DNA from: Clostridia bacterium
GTDB lineage: Bacteria; Bacillota; Clostridia; Acetivibrionales; DSM-2933
DNA: 64,000 nt
Assembly: GCA_026416815.1 (NCBI GenBank)
Contig: JAOAEJ010000083.1
Span: forward strand, 18,047-82,046
Direction: 5' to 3'
Shown here: one piece after another, positions 45,935 through 55,670 of the stretch
Position numbering within the stretch: position 1 is the stretch's first letter
Layout: every line of letters begins with the position of its first letter
The notes under the pieces: generated by a model
Database searches by the model: none
Told to the model about the DNA's origin: nothing
Seen by the model: only the letters and a program-made list of their open reading frames with translations
Program-made: the position numbers and the translations under genes

Positions 45935-46648
45935 CTACCTCCTACCTTCTATAACCAACTTATATCCAAGGCCCTTTACGGTTATAAGGGAAATTGGAGT
46001 GGATGGTTTGGCTTCTATCTTTTCACGGATACGGCGAATGTGTACCATTAGAGTATTATTATAGCCATATGAATCGTTACCCCATGCTGATTGGCACAGC
46101 ATATCCGTTGTTACTACCTTGTTTGCATTATCGTATAGTATGCTTAGGATTGCATGTTCCTTTGCGGTAAGCGGAAATACTTGTCCATCTTTTATAACTT
46201 CCGCCTTCGCTAAATCCACATCACAATTAGGAAGTTTAAAGCTTGGCAGGCTCACCTGATGTATGGATGAGTAAGTACGCTTTAAAATGGCATTGAGCCT
46301 TAAGGTAAGCTCCTTAGGCAGGAATGGCTTGACAACATAATCGTCAGCTCCAAGACCAAGACCCACAATCTTATCTTCTGCCTCTCCCCTTGCTGTGAGA
46401 AAAAGTACCGGGATATCACTCAGCTTTTTTATTTCTCTGAGCAGTGAAAATCCGTCTCCATCTGGAAGCATAACATCCAGAATTGCAATATCAGGCATGG
46501 TACATTTTATGGCCTCCATAGCCTCTGTGAAAGTGGCGGAAGTGGCTATTCTGTAAAAGCCATCTTTTCTAAGTATGGTCTCTACCATTTCCAACAATAG
46601 TGGTTCATCATCTACAAGCAGTATTTTCCTGTTTTTTACCAAATCCAT
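45935..46648 (-). CDS. OmpR-family response regulator
   Basis: 237 residues. Receiver domain: LLVDDEPLLLEM, phospho-acceptor in AILDVMLPDGDGF, VLFLTARGEAEDK and YVVKPFLPKE. Winged helix: PLTAKEHAILSILYDNANKVV with the HIRRIREKIE recognition-helix region. GGGG precedes ATG 46648 by eight bases. A perfect 22-base palindrome (46673-46694) lies 25 bases upstream and may be an operator for this operon. Confidence 0.94.
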   Translation of the reverse strand: MDLVKNRKILLVDDEPLLLEMVETILRKDGFYRIATSATFTEAMEAIKCTMPDIAILDVMLPDGDGFSLLREIKKLSDIPVLFLTARGEAEDKIVGLGLGADDYVVKPFLPKELTLRLNAILKRTYSSIHQVSLPSFKLPNCDVDLAKAEVIKDGQVFPLTAKEHAILSILYDNANKVVTTDMLCQSAWGNDSYGYNNTLMVHIRRIREKIEAKPSTPISLITVKGLGYKLVIEGRR

Positions 46649-46672
46649 ATCTACAGCCCCTGTTTGTTTATA

Positions 46673-46694
46673 GACAGTTTAGTACTAAACTGTC
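46673..46694. promoter_or_regulatory. 22-bp perfect palindrome upstream of the response regulator
   Basis: Half-site GACAGTTTAGT repeated in inverted orientation with no gap. Placed 25 bases before the regulator's start, it could be an operator or a leader hairpin. Confidence 0.5.
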
Positions 46695-46751
46695 GTAGTC
46701 TCTTCAAATTATATCATACATTTCTTGGTTAGCTTAGATTACAGATAAAAC

Positions 46752-46773
46752 TTAAGGTTGTCTTAAGGTTAAC
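46752..46773 (+). promoter_or_regulatory. Tandem 11-bp OmpR-type site upstream of the alpha/beta hydrolase gene
   Basis: TTAAGGTTGTC then TTAAGGTTAAC, direct repeats with an 11-bp period, ending about 20 bases before a TATCTA-like -10 and about 58 bases before the hydrolase ATG. The neighbouring divergent two-component system is the natural candidate to bind here. Confidence 0.6.
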
Positions 46774-46831
46774 TGCATGTTCCTGTAAGGTATCTATGGT
46801 AAATTCAAATAAAAAGAAGGAGGTACATACA

Positions 46832-47842
46832 ATGAAAAAAATACTTAATAAAGCCTTTAAATTTTTGAGAATGGGCATTATAACTATATTTATATTATGC
46901 ATACTCTTCCTGCTGACCTGCTTTGTTAATAACCAAATTCAATTGAGAAAAGAAGCTGCGATTATTAAATCAACAGGGAAAATTGTTCAGGTAAATGGAT
47001 ACGATATGCATGTCTATTCTGAAGGCCAAGGCAATTTAACCTGTGTGTTCATGTCCGGCTCCTCCATTTGTGCCTCTAATCTGGAATTCAAAGGGTTATA
47101 CACTTATATGTCCAACGAATATAGAATCGCCGTAGTGGATAGGGCAAGCTATGGCTTTAGTGAGGCTGCAAATGATTCTAGAGATATTGACACTATGCTT
47201 GAAGAAACCAGACAGGCTTTAACAGCAGCGGGAGAAAAAGCTCCCTACATCCTTTTTCCCCATTCTATTTCAGGATTGGAAGCGATTTATTGGGCGCAAA
47301 AATACCCCGATGAAGTAAAGGCAATTATAGGTCTTGATATTGGCTTACCGGAAGAATATGCTGCTCAAAGTTTTAGTAAATCGGATTTATTTTTATTTGA
47401 CCTACAGGCCTTTTTGGTGAGGACAGGAGTCCATCGCCTTGTCCCGTCTATTACCTATGATTCAACTATTATAAATGATAACTTTTTATCTAAGGATGAA
47501 AAAGAGTTATATAAAGCGCTTTGCTATAGAAATCTATTTACTGAGGATATGGTTAATGAGCTTAAGTCCTTGCAAGCAAATGCAAAAAAATCTATCGCAC
47601 TAAAATTACCTACACAAACGCCTATCTTGATTTTTTCAGCCTTTCCCTATACAAATGACCAAGCCAAGCAACGCTCTATTACAGTAGAACAACGGGATCA
47701 ACATTTTAATAAATTTGTATCCCGATTCAATCACGGAAAAGTATTATCTGTTCGCGGCAAGCACTGCATATACCTTTATGCTCCTAAAACCATTGCTAAA
47801 GAAAGTAAAGCATTTATCCTTAGTATTGCTGGCAATCATTAG
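46832..47842 (+). CDS. Membrane-anchored alpha/beta hydrolase
   Basis: 336 residues from ATG 46832, which follows AGGAGG by eight bases; the longer frame from 46796 is unsupported. An N-terminal anchor helix (about 14-34) is followed by an alpha/beta hydrolase fold: VNGYDMHVYSEGQG, VFMSGSSICAS (oxyanion region), DRASYGFSE, nucleophile Ser in PHSISGLEA (GxSxG-like with Pro at the first position), and the catalytic His in KHCIYLYAPKTIA. The substrate is unknown. Divergent from a two-component operon and preceded by a tandem regulator site; a GCTGATTGC hairpin follows it. Confidence 0.85.
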   Translation: MKKILNKAFKFLRMGIITIFILCILFLLTCFVNNQIQLRKEAAIIKSTGKIVQVNGYDMHVYSEGQGNLTCVFMSGSSICASNLEFKGLYTYMSNEYRIAVVDRASYGFSEAANDSRDIDTMLEETRQALTAAGEKAPYILFPHSISGLEAIYWAQKYPDEVKAIIGLDIGLPEEYAAQSFSKSDLFLFDLQAFLVRTGVHRLVPSITYDSTIINDNFLSKDEKELYKALCYRNLFTEDMVNELKSLQANAKKSIALKLPTQTPILIFSAFPYTNDQAKQRSITVEQRDQHFNKFVSRFNHGKVLSVRGKHCIYLYAPKTIAKESKAFILSIAGNH

Positions 47843-47861
47843 TAGTCCATAAAGTTTCCCC

Positions 47862-47884
47862 GCTGATTGCAGTAGGCAATCAGC
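47862..47884 (+). terminator. Terminator of the hydrolase gene
   Basis: GCTGATTGC pairs with GCAATCAGC around five bases, followed by TTTGG. The T-run is weak. Confidence 0.65.
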
Positions 47885-48017
47885 TTTGGTAAGTACTGGT
47901 CTCCTAGCCTGAAAAAATCATTTTTAGAGCTCGTTATCTATATAGAACTAATCACATCTATATTTTTAGCTTATAATGCATTTTTAAAAATAATTTGTAA
48001 AATTAACCAAATAATGG

Positions 48018-48046
48018 TTTACAAATAACAAATATTCGTTTATACT
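48018..48046 (+). promoter_or_regulatory. Promoter of the small secreted protein gene
   Basis: TTTACA (48018-48023) and TATACT (48041-48046), spacer 17. An imperfect inverted repeat (TTTGTAAA with TTTACAAA, 47993-48025) overlaps the -35 and may bind a regulator. Confidence 0.7.
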
Positions 48047-48087
48047 TATGCAAGTAAACATAAGCAAAATTTGGAAAGGAGAATTTT

Positions 48088-48441
48088 ATGAAAAGGATTT
48101 TACCAAAAAGTTTTATGCTTCTAGGAGTGGTAGTTGCTATTATACTTTCCTGCAATGTATCTGTATTTGCTGCCACTGGTTGTGACCGTGTTCAGGATAC
48201 TCATACGTGGGAAAGAATAACTAAATACAATTCTAGTGGAACATTTTTGACTACTTATACTACAAATTCTTATACCTATAAAGATCTTTATTATACTATA
48301 GGTAAAGGTTATGCACGTACAGGAACTGTAAAGCTTTCAGAAAGCAACTGGACTACCTGGGAAAGTGAACCCACAACTGGTAAGCCTATAACTGTTCAGC
48401 ACCGCCAAATAATATATCAATACGAGTATACAGTGTATTAA
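48088..48441 (+). CDS. Small secreted protein of unknown function
   Basis: 117 residues with a clear signal peptide (residues 1-28, cleavage after SVFA). The mature part of about 89 residues is rich in Thr, Tyr and Ser, probably beta-stranded (TTYTTNSYTYKDLYYTIG near 54-71), with one Cys. AAAGGAG lies six bases before the ATG. No family recognised. It has its own promoter and terminator, so it is a monocistronic secreted product, possibly small enough to be a bacteriocin-like or surface-interaction protein; that is speculation. Confidence 0.75.
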   Translation: MKRILPKSFMLLGVVVAIILSCNVSVFAATGCDRVQDTHTWERITKYNSSGTFLTTYTTNSYTYKDLYYTIGKGYARTGTVKLSESNWTTWESEPTTGKPITVQHRQIIYQYEYTVY

Positions 48442-48496
48442 GCATACTGTGGTATTCTAGGACGATATAAGAAAGTTGTGTATAAGGTACTGAAAT

Positions 48497-48547
48497 AACT
48501 CCTTCTTGGCAAAAATTGTTAATATATTGCTAAGGAGGAGTTTTATT
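48497..48547 (+). terminator. Terminator of the small secreted protein gene
   Basis: AACTCCTTCTT pairs with AAGGAGGAGTT with one mismatch, followed by TTTATT. The right arm looks like a ribosome site but belongs to the hairpin. Confidence 0.65.
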
Positions 48548-48598
48548 ATGGAGGCAATACCAAGAGGGATATGGAGTACAAAAACTGGGACTTTGAGA

Positions 48599-48648
48599 AT
48601 CGAGTAGGAGGTGAGTAATTATCTTACTCACCGACCTCTCACACCACG
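48599..48648 (-). mobile_element. Group II intron remnant
   Basis: Read on the minus strand, GTGTGAGAGGTCGGTGAGT is followed by a hairpin (GAGTAA/TTACTC) and then CTCCTACTCGATT. This matches, from memory, a conserved block near the end of many bacterial group II intron ORFs. Nothing else of the intron (reverse transcriptase, domain V) is visible, so it is a scar. The remaining bases to 49040 show no gene. Confidence 0.45.
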
Positions 48649-48793
48649 GCTAAAACTCTTACTTTCTTAAAAAATCCAATTATGTGCTTTGTTCTGCCTT
48701 ACCCCTGCACTTTTCACAAAAATTATTTTTTCACGTATTTGTTTCTATAAATTCACCACTCTATTAAAATTGTAAACCATACCCTTAAAAACC

Positions 48794-48840
48794 AAAAATA
48801 AGGAAAGCTTCAACTTACTGTTGAAGCTTTCCTTATTTTT
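48794..48840. terminator. Strong bidirectional terminator
   Basis: AAAAATAAGGAAAGCTTCAAC pairs perfectly with its complement around a five-base loop (arms of about 20 bases). The transcript it ends is unclear: plus-strand read-through from 48088, or the minus-strand cvfB-like gene whose stop is 200 bases away. Confidence 0.8.
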
Positions 48841-49040
48841 TCCGCTTGTATTCAAAGCATTATGCATTTACGCATTAGTAATCAGCAGCTTGCTGTAAGG
48901 ATTCCGTAGAGATTTTAGAATTATTATCTACTAGACTTGAATCACTAGCAGTTAATGTCAAAGGCTCTTTTGTTGTCTATTTTATTTTAAAACTATTTAC
49001 CTTTGATTGCGAGTTTCCAGCCATTTTATTGAGTATCTAT

Positions 49041-49880
49041 CTACCACATTCGCTCAATGCCTTTGTCTGTAATCTTGATTGCCCCCTCTTTCAAAAGCCT
49101 GCCGACAGCTCTTTTAAAGGCTGCCTTACTCATGTTTAATTCAGCTTTTATGCGCTCTGGAGGGCTGTTATCATTAAGCTGGAGCTTACCTCCGCTTAGT
49201 TCCAATTTTTTCATAATCTTTTGCGCGTCACCTTCTATTTCGTTGTGGGCCTCTTGTCGCAGACTTAAGTCTAACTTTCCATCTTCCCTGACGTGTTTAA
49301 TTCTTACTTCTACAGTATCACCTTCGGCATAATTACCATACAACTCCTTGTTAGGAATCAGCCCCTGATACTTGTTGTCTACAGCTACAAAAGCGCCCAT
49401 CTGCTTACTTATGCTGTAAACGGTTCCTTTAACCCTGTCATTCACTTTATAGGGCGATTCACTGCTTAGAAGGTTGTATATATTCATAGTTGCACTTAAT
49501 CTGTTGCTGGTGTCAATATACAACCCCACCAGATATGCACCGCCTTTTTTAACCTTGCCAACCTGTTCCCGGAAAGGTAAAAACAAGTCTTTCTCTAAAC
49601 CCCAATCCAGAAAAGCGCCAATATTTGTTGTCTCTACGACTCTTAATACCGCCAGTTCTCCAACTGTCAACTTTGGTTTTATTGTCGTACATATCATTCT
49701 GTCCTCTGAGTCTTTATAAACAAATACCTCTATTTCATCACCCACTTCAGTACCTTCCGGCACCTGACTTTTAGGTAATAAAATATCATTTTCACCTTTA
49801 GAACTTCTGGAGTTCATATACACTCCAATCTGGGTCTTTCTAATGACAATCAATTTCTGCATTTTGCCTAATTCAATCAT
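49041..49880 (-). CDS. cvfB: CvfB-like S1 RNA-binding protein
   Basis: 279-residue cytosolic protein with three S1-type OB folds and a C-terminal winged helix, the layout of CvfB/YitL. S1 modules at about 8-65 (LIVIRKTQIGVYM), 73-140 (AVLRVVETTNIGAFLDWGLEKDLFLP) and 148-210 (VKGTVYSISKQMGAFVAVDNKYQGLIP). Winged helix at about 222-279 (MSKAAFKRAVGRLLKEGAIKI). In Staphylococcus the protein influences virulence gene expression through RNA, but its target here is unknown. GAAGAAGG lies before ATG 49880. Confidence 0.93.
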   Translation of the reverse strand: MIELGKMQKLIVIRKTQIGVYMNSRSSKGENDILLPKSQVPEGTEVGDEIEVFVYKDSEDRMICTTIKPKLTVGELAVLRVVETTNIGAFLDWGLEKDLFLPFREQVGKVKKGGAYLVGLYIDTSNRLSATMNIYNLLSSESPYKVNDRVKGTVYSISKQMGAFVAVDNKYQGLIPNKELYGNYAEGDTVEVRIKHVREDGKLDLSLRQEAHNEIEGDAQKIMKKLELSGGKLQLNDNSPPERIKAELNMSKAAFKRAVGRLLKEGAIKITDKGIERMW

Positions 49881-50069
49881 ATTATACCTTCTTCACAATA
49901 TTTGCACTTTATATGTTATCACAAAACAATGTACATAATTATATCATTTATTAACTCATTAAATATATTATTACATAAAATTAGTTCTTTATTTACTATT
50001 CTGCTTTCATTAAGCCTTCTACTCTATATCCATACTCATTATTACGTAAAGTATAAGTTATATTTTTAC

Positions 50070-50111
50070 AATACAAATGAGCCAAGAAACCACCCTTGGC
50101 TCATTTGTATT
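50070..50111 (-). terminator. Terminator of the three-gene giant-protein operon
   Basis: Perfect 17-bp stem, AATACAAATGAGCCAAG and its complement, with an eight-base loop, four bases after the 50116 stop codon. It is symmetric. Confidence 0.85.
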
Positions 50112-50115
50112 ATTT

Positions 50116-53100
50116 TCATATCTTCATTTCTATAAAAGTCTTCTCTGCCTCCACGCTTCCCATACGCATAAGCCTTGGTTTTCCAAGTCCAAGGTCTCTC
50201 TTGAATTCAAATTCCAAACGATAGTTGCCTGCTTTCATAGCAGCTACCTTTTGTCCTCCATCCGGGAAGAATACAAAGGCTCTTGTCTTATCTATATTTC
50301 TTATAACAAGTGATTCAATTTGATTAAAACTCCGGCTACCTGTGCAATGCCTGCTGTGGAGTTCTTTACCGTTGGCATCCGCCGCCCTGATTAATGCTTG
50401 CTTTTCACCTAATATGCACTGATTCAATTCCAGATAATGATGAACTTGCTCATTAGACGCGTTAACATCTAGTGCCTTCTTTCCAGAGTGAATCCGTACT
50501 ACTGTACCCTTTGGAACAAACAGCTTCTCAGCTATTGTACAGTACTCATTAAAGTCCCCATCTTCTACAACAATCTTCACACCTTGAAGTTTATAGTTTT
50601 TAAAGCTTATGCGCAAGCCTTTCAAGTCAACATCAGCAAGTGCTATTATTTGGACCCACTCCTGGTTCACATCCACTTTGCTGTTTATCGTAGGTGCATT
50701 TGAAAATCCTGTTATCTTTATATTTGACTTGACTTCGTAAATGTCACCCGGCTGAATCGGTCCATGATTCACTAAAGGCAAGTTGAAAACTTTCATTGAA
50801 GTCCTTTCCCAGTCTATCGGCTCAGGACTTTCGAGAAGCAGACCCATAGCGCTGCCTGATTCATTGTTTATCGAAGTTATTTCAAGCACTTCAGGAAGCT
50901 CCCTATTTACCAAACCCATTACCGGGGCAATTGTTGAAAATGCTGCTGCTTCGGCTTCAAAATTAGCTATAACTTGGTTGTTAAAAGGAGCAACAATACC
51001 TGTGACTATTGGCTGCTTTGAAGACTCAAGCAAAACGCCTGCCTGTTTATATGCCCCCTGTCCCCATACCCGGTTTTTAAAGGACTGCATATGATGTACA
51101 AACGTTGAAAACCTTGAGGTTATGAAACTGAAGCTAAATACGTCATAATTTTCACCTGACTTTTCTGCCGCCAACCTCGCAAAGTACATTGTTTGGGGCG
51201 TCAGGCATACTCCATTGGCTACAAGCGTCTTATTTTTTGTTTTCCTTACAGGTCTGGACTCCTTATCCCCACTCTTGTTTACAACTGTCATTATTAACTC
51301 TTCTTCTCTTGTCAGATAAACCTCAGGACTTTCATCCCATAGGTTCAAGAAACCTTTCTGGTCTCCAAAAACACTCTTTACAGGAATTCCATTACTGTCA
51401 TAAAGCTTTATAAATAATGGTGCCTTCTGCTTTGCATAAAGCATATCAACATAAGGCTCATTATATGCCAATCCCACGTCATAGAAGCAATAATGGGTTT
51501 TTGAACCGTCAAGCGGTACTGTATCCTTTACATACAGCTTAAGGTCTGCAAGCATACCAGCCCATGGAAATCTCGGTTTTTCATTGATATTTGAAGGAGC
51601 TTCGCTCTGCTTGACAAGCCCGGGAGCATTGCCTGTCCTAAAGTATGCCTTCTCTTTAAAGCTGAAGGGTGCTTTTCCGCTTCTGACCGACTGTGTCTCT
51701 ACCTCAATTTTATAGAAGGTCTCAGGCTCAAATATCTCCATTTCGCCCTTACCCCAACTCATATCAAATTGGTTTTTAATTTTTTCCTGAAGACTTACTG
51801 CCTCGGTATATGCTTCATATTGGGCTTTTGTAACATATTGAAGCATACACAGGTAGCCATCGCCGGAAAGCTCCAGTGTTTTTGTTCTTCCCTTTATGAT
51901 AAGAGTTTCTTCAACACTGGCTGTATCTGTATCAATTCCCCCTGCAAAGACATCCCCTTCATTTATACTTTTAGCATTTACCTTAAAAAGTGTTTTGCCA
52001 ATGGTATAAACCTTTAATGTATGAAGCTCTTCAGGGAATACAACCTTAACCGAACCCGTGGTTTCAGGATACTTTGCAGCGAAATGGCATTCAGCCTTGC
52101 AAAGGTAAACCGTATAGGATTCATGGACGGTAAACACCACCTCATCTATTTGGTTTCCACAAAGGGTAAACTCCGATATTTGCCAGTCCCCGGAGCTATC
52201 ACTCTTTCCGCTGTATGTAGAAACAATCACACCATCGGAATATGCACTTGCCGTAAACTCATATGAATGATAAATTTTCAAGGACACCCGATCTGCCTTT
52301 TTAACGTAGATATAAGAGAAACTGCAAAGCATTACAGCACCGCCGTTTTTGTCTTCCACATCTACTTCATTTGGAACACTGTGGATTCTTGCAAAAAGGA
52401 AGCTCATGTCATCAGCCTTATACGGGTTTTTGATTGTCTGCTTGCAAAGCGTGCTAAAGTCAACGCTTTTAGTACATTCGGGCACATATACCGACGCTGA
52501 ATCAAAGAATAATGCATTTGTCACGTTGTCTTTTTCATCCTTGTATTGCTTCACAAGCATGCTGTAAGGTGATACGAATATTGTTTTGTCAGGTGTTACA
52601 AAGTTGCTTCCAATTGTCTGATCCGGTTCTAAATTATCAAAACCAATTGTGCATTCCGTCGGTTTTTTATCACTGACAACCGTTTCCCAAGACTTAGCAA
52701 ACACATCCTCAAGCTTGGTATTGCCGGTGTTTTCCCTATAGCCTTCAAAAGGTGTCACATTTCCAAGTATAAGCTTTGCGTTAATTGCTCCCTTTGGCCC
52801 TGTTGCCATTTGCCATGTGCCAAAGCAATCTTTTTCGCCCCACGCTACTTCCTGCCATGTGTTTCCGGCTGCTTTTTTCTTGTAAAGCTTTACGCTTTTG
52901 AGCTTATATTCAAATGTAAATTTTCCCGCATTTTCAGCTCCTGGATCTGGGCTGGTGTTTTTGAAAAGTCCTGTCTCATCCTTCACCGCTTTTGCAAAGG
53001 TTATCACAGGATTCACATCCACTGGTACAGGTTCAAGGGAATTCAGGTAGTTTTCATCTTCTTCAAACACCAAATTGCTATTACCGTCAAAGAACCCATC

Positions 53101-55659
53101 GTTTTGTGCATCATATGCAGGAAGCTTTGAAAGCTCCCATTTTTCAGTAACCTTAAGGTGCTCAAGCCCAATTTTGGCAAGAGGCATAGGAGTTGGCGGC
53201 TCGTCGATCTTTTCCCATTTCAACTCAACATGCTTTTTAAGATCAGGGAATGGCCAAGGAAGCTCAACTATTATGTCAATACCTGCAAATACATAAAAGG
53301 GCTTCGGAGTCTTAGCCTCAATGCTTGCCTTAGCGTAAAGCCTGGCCTTGAAGCTGGATACCTTGATAGAAATATCTCCGCAAAGGGTAAGCCCGCCTTC
53401 CGCTTGTATCGGTTTCCAATTTATAAACAGGTATCCGTCTATCCAAGCAGAAAGCTTGGCTGAAACCGGTCCAAACTTCCAGCTTTTATCAAATCCTATC
53501 CAGCAGCCCGTTTTAAACCTCTTGCTGTCAAGCATAAGGTAGGCATTAGCTTCAAATAGCCCAAGAATGTTCGCTCTTACGCGTTTTTCCTTTTCCTCCC
53601 GACCTACATTGAAATACCATCTGTCGGTATTCAAGAAGTCAAAGAAGGCTTCCGCCATACCTGTAACATTTATAACACTTCCACTATCCTCAGGGTACAT
53701 ATAAAATCCCTCAAGGTTCATAAGAAGCTGGCATACCCTATTGTCATATATTGCCAAAAGATTGAATAGGGGCTTTTTAGAATCGTCGTTCAGCAAAGCC
53801 CTTTCCTTTGAGATATTGACCTTTCCGTTAAAAATGATAACAGGGCCGGGTATAAGAATCGCAAGCAGGCACTTTGCAGAAAAATTATATCCGTTATCCG
53901 CATAGGTTCCCAGGATGAGCCCTGCTCCAAAAGCAAGGTCATCGGCATTTTTGCTCCATTTCTCACGTGTATTTGCTACTCCCCCAACCTTAGTTATCCC
54001 CTTTGGCTCGGAGGAATACCATTCGTACCAGGTCTCATTGGGGTTTCCATTGAGGCCTTTTGTAGGGGCCATATTGTAGCCAAATAAGAGGCCTGCCCCA
54101 AATATAGCAAGTCCCGACTGCAGGAGCGGTATGCCTACAGGAAGCTGTGCATCTGCAGCTACATAGAAGTATGTAAATGCAGGGGTGGCGGTATGCTTTC
54201 CTGCAACAAAGTTTACGTCAATGGTTGTTTTGATTGGATAAATTACAAGTCCTACGCTGCCTCTGAATTCCCTTCCGTCTCCTTTGTCATAGAAGGCTAC
54301 AGCGCCGTCAAATTTAAGAACATTTTTAATTTCAAAGTTAATACCTATGCCATCAAGGCTAAACCTTACATCTCCAGCCTTGCTCCATATGATTTTCATA
54401 CCCTCAACACTGCCGCCTAAGGGTATACCCTCTACTAATCTCATGCCGCCTGAGAAGCCGACCCATTTTTCATCCTTGGGCCCAGGTATGGAGCCAAAGC
54501 CAACTTTAGAAATAAAGGCTGAAAAGCCGTGAAAATCAAGGGAAAGCTGCTTGGGAAAGTTTATCCAGCCGCCCTGTACTTTGACATGCCCCTTGGTATC
54601 TATCGAAAGGCTTTCCAGAACAAACTCCGGCCAGTCCACACTCGACCAAAGAAGCGGCTTAATTCCCCCGCTCAGTTCCACAAAGCCTGCTTCATCTTTA
54701 TATCCTACAGCAAGGCTTTTTACCGTTGCTTCCATTACATTCGGTTTTGTAAGCTTAACACCGTTTTGCACCGATAGACCAAGTACATAACTATTACCGG
54801 GTGCTATTTTGATGTTTACATCTACTTCGTCTTCAAAATAAGGCGTCTTAAGTCTTCCAAGAAGCTGGCTGTCGGTTATGATATTATGCTTGAATAACAG
54901 TGAGATACTTTTTAGCTTTACTTCAAAATCATAAATATTTGCCTTTACATCATTTGTAATAGCGCTTATTGTGCCATAAAATCCCTTGTTGCCAATGGCA
55001 CAATCCTTCAGATTAAGCGTCAGATCGCATAAATCTTTAGGCAGCTTCATTGTGAGGTTTTTCATGTATATGCCCATAAATCCCGGGTCGTCTACCAATG
55101 CCATTATCTCAGGCTGTGTAGAGTCTCTCGAAAAGTCAAACATTACATCCTCAGCAGCGATAATAAAGCCTGTGTCCGATATCATACACGGATTGAGATT
55201 GACTGAATCAAAGCCGTCTATTGATATACCCATACTTGCATCTATTGTAATGCTTCCGGTTAAGCTAATCTCGGCATAGCCGGTCTCCTTAACATTACCA
55301 TCGGCGTCGACAGGTTTGAGGTAATCCCTTCCAAACCTTAGGGCAAAGGAGACATCATGTAATGTCAGGCTGTTAGTCGCTCCGAGGGAAAGACTCACCT
55401 TTACTACGGTGTATCCAGTCTGGCTCCCCATGAAAACAAACTTAATCGCATCTACTCCCGGTATTGCGATGGAAAGCTCTGTATCAAAAGCTAGGGCGAA
55501 ATCAACGTGCACTGTACCATCTGAAAAATTATAGCTGTAATCAAGTACATATACCTTATCCAGGAACTCCTCCAATACGCCGTCAACAGAAAAGAAATCT
55601 CCAGGCCATGGAAGCTCTTCCAATATATCATTAAGTGTTCCCAATACTCTTATTGCCAT
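50116..55659 (-). CDS. Giant beta-repeat protein (1847 residues), third gene of the operon
   Basis: No family recognised with confidence. No signal peptide or membrane helices, so it is made in the cytosol. Residues 1 to about 820 are a monotonous run of short amphipathic strands separated by Gly/Asp/Asn turns (ISLTGSITIDASMGISIDG; VGFSGGMRLVEGIPLGGSVE; AVAFYDKGDGREFRGSVGL), suggesting an elongated beta groove or solenoid. A Pro-rich hinge (IDEPPTPMPLAKIG near 820) leads to a second half with Ig/FN3-like blocks (YKIEVETQSVRSGK; TMYFARLAAEKSG; FSFITSRFSTFVHHMQSF). AGGAGG precedes ATG 55659; it follows the 762-residue gene by 11 bases. Large proteins classed as DUF6603 come to mind, but that is only a recollection. 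Confidence 0.8.
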   Translation of the reverse strand: MAIRVLGTLNDILEELPWPGDFFSVDGVLEEFLDKVYVLDYSYNFSDGTVHVDFALAFDTELSIAIPGVDAIKFVFMGSQTGYTVVKVSLSLGATNSLTLHDVSFALRFGRDYLKPVDADGNVKETGYAEISLTGSITIDASMGISIDGFDSVNLNPCMISDTGFIIAAEDVMFDFSRDSTQPEIMALVDDPGFMGIYMKNLTMKLPKDLCDLTLNLKDCAIGNKGFYGTISAITNDVKANIYDFEVKLKSISLLFKHNIITDSQLLGRLKTPYFEDEVDVNIKIAPGNSYVLGLSVQNGVKLTKPNVMEATVKSLAVGYKDEAGFVELSGGIKPLLWSSVDWPEFVLESLSIDTKGHVKVQGGWINFPKQLSLDFHGFSAFISKVGFGSIPGPKDEKWVGFSGGMRLVEGIPLGGSVEGMKIIWSKAGDVRFSLDGIGINFEIKNVLKFDGAVAFYDKGDGREFRGSVGLVIYPIKTTIDVNFVAGKHTATPAFTYFYVAADAQLPVGIPLLQSGLAIFGAGLLFGYNMAPTKGLNGNPNETWYEWYSSEPKGITKVGGVANTREKWSKNADDLAFGAGLILGTYADNGYNFSAKCLLAILIPGPVIIFNGKVNISKERALLNDDSKKPLFNLLAIYDNRVCQLLMNLEGFYMYPEDSGSVINVTGMAEAFFDFLNTDRWYFNVGREEKEKRVRANILGLFEANAYLMLDSKRFKTGCWIGFDKSWKFGPVSAKLSAWIDGYLFINWKPIQAEGGLTLCGDISIKVSSFKARLYAKASIEAKTPKPFYVFAGIDIIVELPWPFPDLKKHVELKWEKIDEPPTPMPLAKIGLEHLKVTEKWELSKLPAYDAQNDGFFDGNSNLVFEEDENYLNSLEPVPVDVNPVITFAKAVKDETGLFKNTSPDPGAENAGKFTFEYKLKSVKLYKKKAAGNTWQEVAWGEKDCFGTWQMATGPKGAINAKLILGNVTPFEGYRENTGNTKLEDVFAKSWETVVSDKKPTECTIGFDNLEPDQTIGSNFVTPDKTIFVSPYSMLVKQYKDEKDNVTNALFFDSASVYVPECTKSVDFSTLCKQTIKNPYKADDMSFLFARIHSVPNEVDVEDKNGGAVMLCSFSYIYVKKADRVSLKIYHSYEFTASAYSDGVIVSTYSGKSDSSGDWQISEFTLCGNQIDEVVFTVHESYTVYLCKAECHFAAKYPETTGSVKVVFPEELHTLKVYTIGKTLFKVNAKSINEGDVFAGGIDTDTASVEETLIIKGRTKTLELSGDGYLCMLQYVTKAQYEAYTEAVSLQEKIKNQFDMSWGKGEMEIFEPETFYKIEVETQSVRSGKAPFSFKEKAYFRTGNAPGLVKQSEAPSNINEKPRFPWAGMLADLKLYVKDTVPLDGSKTHYCFYDVGLAYNEPYVDMLYAKQKAPLFIKLYDSNGIPVKSVFGDQKGFLNLWDESPEVYLTREEELIMTVVNKSGDKESRPVRKTKNKTLVANGVCLTPQTMYFARLAAEKSGENYDVFSFSFITSRFSTFVHHMQSFKNRVWGQGAYKQAGVLLESSKQPIVTGIVAPFNNQVIANFEAEAAAFSTIAPVMGLVNRELPEVLEITSINNESGSAMGLLLESPEPIDWERTSMKVFNLPLVNHGPIQPGDIYEVKSNIKITGFSNAPTINSKVDVNQEWVQIIALADVDLKGLRISFKNYKLQGVKIVVEDGDFNEYCTIAEKLFVPKGTVVRIHSGKKALDVNASNEQVHHYLELNQCILGEKQALIRAADANGKELHSRHCTGSRSFNQIESLVIRNIDKTRAFVFFPDGGQKVAAMKAGNYRLEFEFKRDLGLGKPRLMRMGSVEAEKTFIEMKI

Positions 55660-55670
55660 GAATACACCTC

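Noticed and set aside
48550..48609. 19-codon frame starting ATGGAGGCAATACC behind AAGGAGG
   Set aside because: The apparent ribosome site is the right arm of a terminator hairpin, and the frame ends in the intron scar.
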